Source: Anagrus nilaparvatae | Taxonomy: Eukaryota > Arthropoda > Insecta > Hymenoptera > Mymaridae | Direction: 5' to 3' | Length of the DNA stretch: 64,000 bases | Assembly: GCA_022575985.1 (NCBI GenBank) | Contig: JAKSXM010000007.1 | Span: forward strand, 2,792,501-2,856,500 | Part shown: in pieces, positions 1 to 11,026 of the stretch | Position numbering within the stretch: the stretch's first letter is position 1 | How the letters are laid out: each line of letters begins with the position of its first letter | Position numbers and translations under genes: made by a program | The notes under the pieces: generated by a model | Databases searched by the model: none | The model's input: only the letters and a program-made list of their open reading frames with translations | Told to the model about the DNA's origin: nothing

Positions 1-2385
1 GTGTTTATTCACCAAAAAAATTTAAACGAAATTCTGTCTTAAATTTTCAATCTTTATTTATTAATTTTCAACATTCATAAAAAAATTTCAACTTGCTCTA
101 ATATATTAAAATTGAATTATATTATGTAAATAATATAATTTGCAGTTTATCCTATAACGAGTTTTTAATATTCTTTTTCTGCATATATTAGTTTATAAAC
201 TTTAAAAAATATTAATATTAATGTTTGAAGAAACAAATTTAAAGCGGATTTGTGTATAAACACAAGCAGTTTATATGCAACTTTTCTAATACATTGGCAA
301 AGTTGCTCTACTTAAATAACTTAAGTATCAAATAATTCACTTGACATTTTAAACATCACTCACAAGGAAAGTTCACAACATTTGGAACCCCAAATTATAT
401 CGCATGATTATAAATAAGTTTATTATGTTAAAAAAAGCATACAAGATACCCTCGAAATTGAAATTTTAAGTATTTTAGTTAAAAATTTAAAAATTCGTTA
501 AATTGACACAAAATTTTGAAAATACACAAAAATTAATATCCTTATATAAAATTTCCCGCAGAATCCGAATTTTTGGTTAGATTTTTGATTGGTCACGTGA
601 CTTGGCGGAAAATTTGAAATTTTTAAAAAATGAAAATTTTGGAATCATTTTTTTTGCTCTAGATTTTTAAGGGAGCCAAAAGGCAAAACAAAAATTTTAC
701 CATAAAAAGTGTACATGAAGACAAAAATTTTGGGTATTTCAAAAGTAAAATTGGTTTGTCTGCTGGGGAGTTATGAATGCTAGAAGTTGTAACGTATTTA
801 CTCGATTTCTCGCGCATGCGCAGCTCGAATAAAATTTTGAACCACGGAATCGAATAGCCAGGGAAATTTCCTATTGAGGCCTAAAAGGAAAACTTTTTTT
901 GCAATAAAATAAGAGTCTGAGACAATTTTTAGTAATTTTGGCGCTCTTAAAATTTAAAAAAATAAAAAGCACAAAAAAAAGTAATTTGGCTGTAAAAAAT
1001 CAAGGAAAAGACATAGGAGGCTAAAAATTGGGGAGGTAACTTATTTTCAATAGTACTTTGAGGGAAAAATATTTTGGGACCGATTTGAAGACCCAAGAAT
1101 TAGGTTTACATACACTTGAGGAATATCGACCCATATGGTATATTCTTTCAATATAATAAACTGACTTTTAAACTCCACATTTAAAGAAAACTTATAAAAC
1201 ATCAACCCCCCTATCCCTATGACAATTATCAAATATCGCTCTTTATAAAAGTAATCGATGTTAAAAAAACAATTACAATCAACATTTATTGTTCCATAAA
1301 AATGTCAAAAAAGCTTCATTAAATGAATTTACGAAATTTATTTTTAGTTATATTAAAGGATTAATTGGTAGCAATAGATCTTAAGGGACTGTAATTTAGG
1401 ACACGTCAAGAATATATAGAGCATTGTTATTACCACTACAGACAATCTAATAACGCTTGTGTATGAAACTAAAGTTTTGAAGGTATTTAACGTAAATTAA
1501 ATTGTTACAATAGCTTATATAACTTACATAATTCAATTTATAAGACAAAATTTCAAATAATATTAAATTTTAAAAAAAATATTTATATATAAGTACTTAA
1601 AAGATAGATATATAAATATATATATGAGCTACGTTATTGAAATTTCTCGGTGGTTGTAATTAATCCTTTCAAGTTGACTGAATGCGAGAACTATTGAAAT
1701 ACTCTTGAACTCAAACAACAAGGTATTTTGTCGCACCGTTTGTTATATAGTTTCAAGCTTTCAGATTATATATATAAAGTAAATCAGATTTTGATTGCAT
1801 ATATACCTACACTTTACTATGTTCATAAAAGCTAATTACTCTTAAAAAGATATATATACCAGTTTTATTTACTTTATTAATTTTTTTTTTTCATACTACA
1901 GGGGAAATACGAGCATATATATTATATTATATAATGCATAGTAAAGAGAGTTCTAAATTCAATAACTAATCAATTTCTTGTGAGAATAATTTTTATACAA
2001 AATTTTAATAAAAAAGCACTTAAAAATATAGAGGTACTTTTTATTAGACAATTATTTGTTTAAAATTATTCTCGCAAGTAAAATGAGCTTAGAATACTAT
2101 ATATAAATCTTCCGCAGCTCTAATTTGTTTATTAAAAAAAATATATTAAGTAGTTCCATACAACAATTATTAATTATCATTAGAATATTGTATTTCCCCC
2201 AACTTATACAGTTTTATCTACATTTTCAAGAGATGCCCCGAGTAAAAATAAAAAAGATCTTGATAAGATCTTATAAAGATCTTTAAGTTTGTCCTTATTT
2301 TGACTTAATTTCATCTTGAAAATGTCTTGGAAATTAAACAAATCAAGACGTTCATCTTTAAGACTAAATATATCTTAAATTTTAA
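1..2385. other. AT-rich stretch without a recognisable gene
   Basis: No convincing coding exon is seen on either strand; the only open frame (1047-1232, minus) is 61 codons, has no recognisable domain and is unlikely to be a gene. A palindromic GCGCATGCGC occurs near 813, and the same core recurs near 63195. A weak inverted pair (gagaataatttt near 1982, aaaattattctc near 2064) brackets an AT-rich loop. A few runs such as 'gggaccgatttgaagacc' near 1075 resemble sequence near 23925, so part of this stretch is probably old repeat. Confidence 0.5.
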
Positions 2386-2708
2386 CATGGAACATGTTCA
2401 TTGGATGGGGTATTTGAAAAAGTCTGGCTCGGCAGGAAGGGGGGTTAAAAAGTGACGTTTTTAGGGGGGGGGGGTGAAATGGCCTTAGAATACTTTCGAT
2501 TTAAGGACTTAGAATAATTTGAAGTAAAGGTCAGGACCTGATCAGGCCCTGATAACAACAAAAACTTAGAATACTTTAAGTTTATGGACTTAGGATAGTT
2601 TATATTTCAGGATTTATTGTAATTTCGGTTTTTGGATTCATTACTGTTATGAGTAAACATGTTCCATGCATGCTGGTTGTGTAGTTACACAAACCGGTTA
2701 TAAATTTT
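2386..2708. repeat. Poly-G repeat with CATGGAACATGTT ends, copy 1
   Basis: The left end CATGGAACATGTT (2386-2398) is matched in inverse orientation by AACATGTTCCATG (2656-2668). The interior carries a run of ten or more G near 2463 and the phrase 'gaaatgg(c/a)cttagaat'. A second copy lies at 6291-6549 and a more diverged one starts at 62554. Similarity to copy 2 continues beyond the right terminal repeat through 'acacaaaccggttataaa', so the true element may be larger than the inverted ends suggest. It has no coding capacity and looks like a small non-autonomous element; the class is unknown. Confidence 0.7.
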
Positions 2709-2816
2709 TTTATTTGGCAATAAGATTTAAAAAAACTTTATTTTATAACCAAGCTGACCAAGAATTCTAGGTTAAATTATTATTTTTTTCAATTTTTGAA
2801 TCTTTATTTAAATTGT

Positions 2817-3082
2817 CTTCCCGGGTGTAAAACGGGTGCGTAAAATTTGGCACGGGAATTTCTGCACTCGTTCTAAAAAAATATTGATAGCACTGTGAGC
2901 GAGAAACTTGAGACTCTAGCATGAATTAATATCACTTTGCTTTGCCGGTCTATCTCGTAATATGATCACGTTAATCTCACAATTTTTGTGTCCTTGATAT
3001 ACAATTTTATCTACCCCAATGTATCTTGATTGCGCAGAAATATCCGTGCCTAGTTTTAAGCACGAGTTTTACGCCCGGAAGG
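2817..3082. repeat. Fold-back repeat with CTTCCGGGCGTAAAAC-like ends
   Basis: The left arm begins cttcccgggtgtaaaac (2817) and the right arm ends gttttacgcccggaag (about 3081). Inside, 'ggcacgggaatttctgc' (about 2850) pairs with the complement of 'gcagaaatatccgtgcc' (about 3034). The arms are diverged, so this is an older element. A partial relative with 'ccgtgccaagtttttacgcc' lies near 6629. It is non-coding, and is placed a few hundred bases downstream of the stop of the minus-strand IR-like gene. Confidence 0.6.
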
Positions 3083-3353
3083 TAAAAAAATATTTAAGTT
3101 TTAAGAATATTGATAAATCTTTTATTTAAATAGAGAAATATTTTTACAAGCAGAGAAAAAATATTGATACAGAAAAATATTTATAAAATCACATTAATAG
3201 TTCATAATACAATAAAAAGTTATAAATACAAAACAATCAATGTCACAATATTAAAATCAATAATACATAAACTATTTTTTCCACGCTTTTAAAATTCAAT
3301 AGTAGATAGTTGCCATAGTGAAATAATCAAAGTTTAAAAACTACAACAAAAAA
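3083..3353. other. 3' flank of IR-like gene 1
   Basis: AT-rich sequence downstream (minus strand) of the stop codon at 3354-3356. The nearest canonical AATAAA on the minus strand that I see is the complement of tttatt near 3121-3126, about 230 bases past the stop. No other feature is visible. Confidence 0.35.
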
Positions 3354-5240
3354 TTAAACCGTTGACGCACCTAATTCCAATTCATCAATAAAATAAACGT
3401 TGTAAACATAATCAAGAAAAGCAAACCTGTTAAGCATGTAAGATTTAAATTTTTTCCAATAATCAATCAAATAACGATGGTACAATAATTCAAAAAGCAA
3501 AGCAATAAATCCAAACAATGCACCCATGGCTATAACCAAAATTAGAACCGGTATCAGCAATTCTTCCTTTTTACTATTTTCCTCGTCTGTTATTTCGCTG
3601 TCCTTGATAATATCTTTTTTAAGACCCCATTTTTGCTGTATTCCGGACTCAAAAATATACTGTTGCACACGAGTAAATTTGTGAACTATATGAGAATTCA
3701 TTCGAAAGATAATATATATTAAAAATGAGGGTAAGTTTAAATCGATCATTTGATAATTTTTTGTCAAATTTAATGATGATATTCCGTAGTCAGGTATGAT
3801 GATAACCTCATTGAAATCTGGATCATTCAATCTATTTTCACAGCCTGTCTTAGCTATCGCAAACAGTTCTTGAACCTTGTTTGTCGATTGTTTAATATAA
3901 GTATCAAAAGCAGCCGTTGATCTAATTTTGCATACGCTAACATTGTTCAAAAAAATATCATCGATAGTTTGAATCAATGGGTATTTTTTTGTAATCAATC
4001 CGATCTCTGTTAATCCTGAAACAAAATCTGATATCTTGAAAATTGAAAATAATGCAAGTAGAAAATAAATAATCTTGGAACACAAAGAAGCAGGTTGTTC
4101 AGCTCCTCCTCCTAATATCAAATTAAAAATATTCAAGAATGACCAGTCATAATTACGCAATTTCAGTAATTTAATGATGATTTTGAGAAAAATTAAAATT
4201 GCACAAATAATCAAAAAGGAATAAATGATATTTGAAGAAAAACTCATTTCTTTTTTTTCAACGATTGGAACTAATGCTGTTAGTTTATTTCTGCTAATAG
4301 TTGCAAGGTTATTATAAAATAGTAAATATGCAGGACGTAAAGTAGAAAATAAAAGAATTTCCTCTTTTGAATTAACTGCTGTAGATAATTTATATTCGCC
4401 TGGCTTATAAGGTACGTAACTTGATGTTGCATTTACTACCTTCTCAAAACATTGATAAGATTTCAGTAAATATAAATCCTGATAATCTTTATTTGGAAGT
4501 AAACCTTTATTGTCAATAAAATCCTTAAGTGAATCTATTATGCCTATTCTCAATTTGAATCCATAAAGATTTTTCAATTTGTTTGGAAAGAAATCATAGC
4601 TCAAAGAAGTGTTAAAATTTTCATCAGTACTCCATTTTCTACTATAAGGATTATAATCAACTCTTTTAACCGTATTGTTATTATAAATTTCTACAAGTGT
4701 AGTATCAAGAAACCCTGTAAAAACTACTTTTTTTACTATCTCAAATTTACTCTTTATTTTATTAAATAAAGATTTATTATGTTTAAGAACGAGAAAAAGT
4801 AGTTTTGGTTTAGCTCCAAAATATATAGACGAAAACATAAATGTCATTAACTCAGTTAAATTTTTGATATTATCGACAAAGTAATATTCAGGTCCGACGA
4901 ATAAATGCAAAGTGGACGAAATTCGACGGTTATATTTGTAAGTTCCATCGGTGTAACACAATTTATTATATGATTTTAAGATTTCTTCGGGTACAAAATA
5001 CGCGAACCATGGAATATCATCGATACTAACAACAGTTGTTGGAACGCGATTCATTAACTTTCGCAAAATCAATCGTTGATTAATTTGCTGGTCAGTTAAA
5101 TTGTTACTAAGATACAAAGTAACGTGATGAGGTTTTACTTGATCCAGTACATCGTCTATGATCTTCCCAATGTCATTCGAGGCAATAAATTCCAGCAGTA
5201 AAAATAAAATCAAAATAATAAGTAAAACAGAAATCTTCAT
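3354..5240 (-). CDS. Divergent ionotropic-receptor-like chemoreceptor (gene 1)
   Basis: A single uninterrupted frame of 628 residues. The start at 5240 is chosen because it opens directly into a signal-peptide-like hydrophobic run (residues 3-20). An extracellular part of about 310 residues follows, with FPNKLKNLYGFKLRIG (about 218-233) and a SYQCF motif (about 261). A membrane segment lies at about 336-357, a re-entrant loop with LILGGGAEQP at about 374-383, a second membrane segment at about 387-405, a second extracellular lobe, and a last membrane segment at about 562-590 followed by a short cytoplasmic tail. This lobe / M1 / pore loop / M2 / lobe / M3 order is that of the ionotropic receptor branch of glutamate receptors. 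These act as ligand-gated channels in sensory neurons, but the ligand-binding residues of true glutamate receptors are not recognisable. It shares short motifs with the receptors at 15337 and 48542 but is clearly a different paralogue. Being intronless fits the fast-evolving, species-specific IRs of insects. The family call is from topology and motifs, not from a search. Confidence 0.75.
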   Translation of the reverse strand: MKISVLLIILILFLLLEFIASNDIGKIIDDVLDQVKPHHVTLYLSNNLTDQQINQRLILRKLMNRVPTTVVSIDDIPWFAYFVPEEILKSYNKLCYTDGTYKYNRRISSTLHLFVGPEYYFVDNIKNLTELMTFMFSSIYFGAKPKLLFLVLKHNKSLFNKIKSKFEIVKKVVFTGFLDTTLVEIYNNNTVKRVDYNPYSRKWSTDENFNTSLSYDFFPNKLKNLYGFKLRIGIIDSLKDFIDNKGLLPNKDYQDLYLLKSYQCFEKVVNATSSYVPYKPGEYKLSTAVNSKEEILLFSTLRPAYLLFYNNLATISRNKLTALVPIVEKKEMSFSSNIIYSFLIICAILIFLKIIIKLLKLRNYDWSFLNIFNLILGGGAEQPASLCSKIIYFLLALFSIFKISDFVSGLTEIGLITKKYPLIQTIDDIFLNNVSVCKIRSTAAFDTYIKQSTNKVQELFAIAKTGCENRLNDPDFNEVIIIPDYGISSLNLTKNYQMIDLNLPSFLIYIIFRMNSHIVHKFTRVQQYIFESGIQQKWGLKKDIIKDSEITDEENSKKEELLIPVLILVIAMGALFGFIALLFELLYHRYLIDYWKKFKSYMLNRFAFLDYVYNVYFIDELELGASTV

Positions 5241-6290
5241 GTTTTCTTAAATTCGTTACATCTTCTTTCGAAAAATCTAAAGACACCCTTGAAAAGAAAT
5301 GAAATTCAAAAACTTGTTTTAAAAAATTTTATCAAATTTAACAATGATAGAAGCACTCTAAGATTAAATTAAAACACAAATTTTCTTCAAAAATTAACTA
5401 AACACTTTTAATTTACTAGTTATCCATTTAGGAGTTGCCCAGTAACTGATTTTTTACAATAAAAACACATCATACTTTCTAACTGTGAGTAGCTCATATT
5501 GATTTATTAATAATTTTTTTTAAAAGTTGAATAATAATTACGAACTGCAATAATAACATTTATGATGACGCGAATTCAAACATTTTATAGATTTTTGAAA
5601 CAATATTAAAAAAAGACATGCAAAATAAAAACTCCAATTATAATTGTAATTTAGCAATCGATTATAAAAGAGTTGATTTTAAATTAGTGGCATTGCTACA
5701 ATGCTCCCCCACGCCTATTCCATTTTGTAAAATACGCATAACCGCTGATAAGAAAATAAAGAATTTAAATAAGTTTTACAGCATAGAAAAATTTTTATAA
5801 TTAAAAGAAATTTTTTCTGAGTAACGATCTTATACTAATCTTTGAGTTTTTAAAAATTTCTACAAAATACTAATATTATTGAAAATATCAATGCTTTTGA
5901 TCTTATGAATTATTATTCCTGAATGAAACATCTTACACTATACCAAAGAACATAATATACATATAATATACATATTATGTTCTTTGACTATACTTACGTA
6001 TACATCAGATACTAAATTTCTCTTCCATAGTTCCATGTATAGTTAATTTCCTTACGGTATTAAATGTAATTTACGTATTTTATATAAAAAATAATAGAAT
6101 ATTTTAAATAAATATATGAACTTTTTTTTTATTTTATTGAATTTTAAAATTTATGTAATTTTAAAACTTAAATATTATTTATTAAACCTTTTTGAGTATC
6201 TCAGGTGACTTTATACTTTATTAGGAAAGAAGGTAAAAGTATAATTTATTAGCATATTGAGCATCGAGAATGCAAAATTTTTTATATTAA
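5241..6290. other. 5' flank of IR-like gene 1 and intergenic AT-rich sequence
   Basis: No gene is supported; a 60-codon open frame at 5618-5800 (plus) shows no domain and is probably chance. The stretch should hold the promoter of the minus-strand receptor at 3354-5240, but no core motif can be assigned with confidence in such AT-rich DNA. Confidence 0.4.
5944..5986. repeat. Perfect 15-bp hairpin
   Basis: CAAAGAACATAATAT (5944-5958) is followed by a 13-base spacer and its exact inverse complement ATATTATGTTCTTTG (5972-5986). It is about 700 bases upstream of the start of the minus-strand IR-like gene. The function is unknown; it may be a remnant of a small inverted-repeat element. Confidence 0.6.
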
Positions 6291-6549
6291 ATGGAACATG
6301 TTCATTGGATGGGGTATTTGAAAAAGTTTGGCTCGGCAGGGGGGAGGGTGAAAAAGTGACACTTTTAGGGGGGGGGGGGTGAAAAATTGACGTTTTTAGG
6401 GGGGGGGGGTGAAATGGACTTAGAATATTTTCGATTTAGGGACTTAGAAATAATTTTGAGTAATTTTGGTTTTTGGATTTATTACTATTATGAGTAAGCA
6501 TGTTCCATGCTCGTTGGTTGTGTAGTTACACAAACCGGTTATAAATTTT
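6291..6549. repeat. Poly-G repeat with CATGGAACATGTT ends, copy 2
   Basis: It starts ATGGAACATGTTCATTGGAT, as in the copy at 2386, and carries two runs of nine or more G (about 6369 and 6403) separated by 'gaaaaattgacg'. The inverted end CATGTTCCATG is at 6499-6509, and shared sequence continues to about 6549. Compared with copy 1 it has one extra G-run unit but a shorter interior. A diverged piece of the fold-back repeat seen at 2817-3082 follows at about 6600-6655, so the two repeats are neighbours in the same order in both places. Confidence 0.7.
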
Positions 6550-9500
6550 TTTTCTTAAATTTTTTGTCCATAGTGATTACAATATTTTTTGCCTTATTAC
6601 ACGTAAAATGAGTACGAAATATTCCGTGCCAAGTTTTTACGCCCAATAGGGCAAAAATACTAAATTAATAAGAATCATAAATTTAAAAAAATTTAAGGTT
6701 TTATTTTAATTCAACAAATTTGTTCGTTTTTTCCCAATAGTACACTTATAAATACAAAACGAGTAAAATAGAATTATGATTATAAATTTAAAAATTTATT
6801 TTATTTATTTATATATTTGTAAAATGTATTCCCAAATGAAGTATTTCACTTTTTTAGAAACAAAAATTTTGTGCTGTATAAAATATGAATTGTTCGTTGC
6901 ACCTATACCCACAACTAATTTTTTTTGCCAGAGTAAAAACTCATTTTTTTAAATATTAAAAAAATAATAAAATTTTATTTAATGTGCCTAAAATCTTTGC
7001 AATAAAATAAAATAAAAATTAATAATACTAAAAAATAGTATTTGGTTCTAAAACGTACCAAAAATTAGCATAGAATAAAAACTAAAAAAAAAAATTATAT
7101 ATATTCAAACTATACACACATATAAATCTGTATAATATTTAATTCTCTTTTATAAATATTATGTGCAAAAATACATAATCCTAAAATGAAAAAAATAAAA
7201 ATTTTCATTTAATGAACAGATTTACAAAAGCTTTTGCCTTATCCACTAGAAAATATTTTACATACGTTTACTTATACTACTTAAAATTTCATAATGCACG
7301 AAATAAATTAAAATTTTTAATTGTAAACTGTATGGAAGGAGGTGGAATTAAAATTATAATTAAAATTTTGTAATTATTTATTGTAACTTTGTGTGCACTG
7401 TCGTATTCAGTGGATTTTATTTTTCGTGCAGGGGATAAACATTTTTTCAAATATTGTATTAAGGCTTAAACTGGAAACTCTTGTGATGAGCTTTTAAAGA
7501 CTTTCTCAAGAGACCTAAAGAGGTTTATGGGAAATTTTGGCTTTTTTTTGAAAATTCATTGCAAAAGTTACTAGTTTGCTAAACTAGATTAGTATTGATT
7601 TATATTATTAATAATAAATTTGATTTATAAATAAAAGCAGGCATATATACCAGGTTTATCCTTATTTTGAGAATATCTTAATTGCTTAAGAAATAAATAT
7701 AAAAGGAGTGCAAATTCTGCAAAATTTTAGCTCTAAAAATCTTTTCTAAAACCGGTGCTAAAAATTCATTCTTAGATTTCCATGAACATATAAATTACTA
7801 TCTCAATAAAGCAATAGTTAATAGTAAAATTAACAATAAATAATTTTTTTTGTCCCAAAAATTTTAAAAATAGCCAGACTTAAAAATGAAGCTAATTTTG
7901 AAATAAGTGACAGTCTAATATACAAATAATAAATTTTGTAATTACGAAAACAAATTAATCATATTATTTATAATTTTATAATAAATTGGTAATTCGATAT
8001 ACCTTTAACATCAATTTCATAGATAAATACTATATAGATGATTCCAAGTTAAATTACACTTAATTTTCCACAAAATTTTTTTTCTCCAATTTTTCATTCA
8101 TTTAATTATACTCAATAATTACAATTATTAAATAAAAGACAAAGAAAAAAAAAGTTAATCTTTAAAAATGAGTTCATAATTAAAAAGTAAAAAAGAACGA
8201 AAGAAATTGATTGAATGAACATTTAATAAAAATTTTTTTTAATTTAAAACAGATTTAAAGCTCAAAATGATTCGAAGCGAAAAATTTGTAATGCAAGAAA
8301 ATAAAAAAAAATGAATATAGAAATTATTATCAAGAGGAAAATAGAATTGATGTAACGTATCGGGGTTAAAATTTTCATTTAAATATATATAGACAAAAAA
8401 AGAGAGAAGTTTTTCATATTGGGATGTGAGTGTATATAGAGCTAGAGGTTATATTATTATATAAAATGATGTGACGGTGCACGCGAGATAAGCGGACTCC
8501 GATGGATTTTAAGCGCTCGTTTCTCTTGCACCTTTCCTTCCGTATAACTTTAAACTATACATAAATTTTTTTTTTTTTTAATTCAAAAATACGAATGAAA
8601 ATACAAAAAGCAAGCGTGGAAAACGATAAAGGTGTGCGGTAGAGTACTTGAGGTTGATTTTTTTTTTTTATTACACATATTATTTTTTATATTTTTATTT
8701 TTTTTTATTTAGCATCACTGCTTCGTTGAACTAAAAAAAAATATATAAATGAAGGATATACAAAAGGCAATGAGAAAAAGTTTTGCACTTGTCGAGTTGT
8801 TCAAATTAACATTATATGTGTTTTCACTCGATAAAAATCTGGTTTATAATAAAAGAAAAACAAAATAAAAATACTTTATTTAAATTACTCTGCGCGAGTA
8901 TCATTTGTAAACGAACGTATAAAGGAATTAGTTAAGTATAATTTTTAAAAGATTAAAAAGAAAAATATGGAGGGTTGTTTTAATCAGAGTGACCCAATTT
9001 TGTATCCAATTTTAATTTTTATACGTTTGCATGCTGTACATAAAATTAGAATTGACAATTTCTCGAGTTTGTGTTTAATTGTCTGAATAATAATTATATA
9101 GTTTTAAAATGAAAATCCTGTATACTTTGAATCCCAATTGAGAAATAAAATGTAGAACCTAATCATACACTTTTCGTGTTTTAAATAATGCAAGTAAAGT
9201 ATTTGTTTTGTTCTATACACTATAAAAAAATTTTATTTGTGAGTGGTCAGAAAACAAGTTTTTTTGGTTTTTGGAAAAGATGCGTTTTTTTGCTGCTGAC
9301 AAAAATTCGTTTACGATCCTTAGGCATAAAAAAAAGGCTAAAATCACATGTAAATTACTATCCAACGTCAGGGCAAGGAAAATAAGCAACGATTTGGAGC
9401 AATATTTTTTAATTCTTTTATGGCCAAGAGGCCATAATTTCTAATTTCGGTACACATTTAATTCTCCAATAGAAAAGCATACTTTTACACTTTAGTCTGC

Positions 9501-10634
9501 ATTCTGTTTTAACCAAATAATTATCAAATATCCCATTTCTAACCTAAAAAATAAAGAATGATCCAGATCAAACGTTAGTAACCATCCAAAGAGTAGCTAA
9601 CTGCGATCTAGGGATTTCTTTTTTATGTTAAGGATTATATTATTTATTTTGGTAACCCAAAAATTCTGTCCACTGGCAAGAAAAATAAAGAATAGCCCTA
9701 ATTACTCTTATTTTGTAATTTAGGGCATTCTTTCGGCCAATTACTATATGTTAAAATCTGGGGCAGTTTTTTTACAGTGTACATAAAAATTGTTAATTAG
9801 TAACTAGTTTCATTATAATAGAAAATGCAGTAAATTTGATATCGTCTACTTCCACTATCAGATTTAGTAATCAAGAAATTGTAATCAAAAAAGCATTATA
9901 TCATTAGTTTCTTTGAAATTGAATAGTTTGTAACAAAAAGAAAATCATTACCGCAAAAAAGTAAGTAAAATAAATGACCAACTATGTAAAAACAGATTTT
10001 TTTTTTCTTTCTTTTCATTTCAGTCTCTGATATACAAAGTCGTTAAAGTAAAATCATAATAACAATAACAATAATAAAGGCTAAAAATTAACAAAGAAGC
10101 TTGATTACCAACGTGGCCGAAGGATGAAATGCATTGTTAGAAGATGTCATGTTTAAAAAAAAGTACACATAATGCAAAATAGTTGTATAATACATCTAAA
10201 AATTTAATATGAATAAAAACTTTTTATCACTAAAACCCATGCATAAGTAAATTTTTAACACATTTTTTTCCTTAGATAAAAAATAATTATTTAATATTTT
10301 ACATTTATAATTTTGTATTTAAGAAGTTGATTTTCATAGTTTAGGGTACAAAAATAAGGATTTGCCTGTCTCAAGTAAGCTTTTGCTAAATGGTGTCCAA
10401 GTGAAATGGATTTTCTTAAAAAAATAAAGCTTTTATTAAATTTATGTAAATACAAGAAGTTTGCATTAATAAGAGAACAGTTTATTCAAATACTCTTTTC
10501 TGAATTATAAAGACAGTGTCACGTTTCTCTGCTTAAATTTTGTTTAAACTGCTTGGAAATTGAAAAAAATTGCATTTAAAAATTTATTTTTTAATTTAAC
10601 AGAAAATTCTTTTTCAACTAATAGGCTGTAAAGA
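6550..10634. other. AT-rich stretch without a recognisable gene
   Basis: Four kilobases with no exon I can support. Open frames such as 9188-9385 are short and lysine/phenylalanine-rich, as expected from the base composition. A locally GC-richer patch at about 8465-8560 is not open enough to call an exon. A repeat-end-like 'ttttacagtgta' is at about 9770-9781, matching the ends of the element at 10635-11026. Confidence 0.4.
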
Positions 10635-11026
10635 TACACTGTAAAAAGTAACTTCCTTAGATTAACAAAAAAATTAGTAAATTTTCGAAAAAATGTGTAA
10701 ATATTCGAAAAAAATCGTAAATTCACTAAATTTAATATATTAACGAAAAATTTGAGTATTCTCGATTTTTTTTGTGAATTCGCAAGTTTATTTCGAAAAT
10801 TTTAAAAAAATAGTTGTAAATTTCCGAAAAATAGTTATGAATTTACAACTTTTTTCGTAAATTTATAAAAAAAAATCGAGAATTCTCGAATTTTTCGATA
10901 ATATACTAAATTTAGTAAATTTACGATTTTTATCGAATATTTACAAATTTTTTTGAACATTTACTAATTTTTCGAAAAAATTCTATTTTTTTTTGTAAAT
11001 CTAAGAAAGTTACTTTTTACAGTGTA
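10635..11026. mobile_element. Fold-back MITE with TACACTGTAAAAAGTAACTT ends
   Basis: The left terminus TACACTGTAAAAAGTAACTT (10635-10654) is the inverse complement of the right terminus AAGTTACTTTTTACAGTGTA (11007-11026), and the arms stay complementary for most of the 390 bp, built from taa/aat/cgaaaa words. The terminal TA on both sides is compatible with a TA target duplication, as made by Tc1/mariner-type transposases. A half copy of the same family is at about 15060-15158. No coding capacity. Confidence 0.75.
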
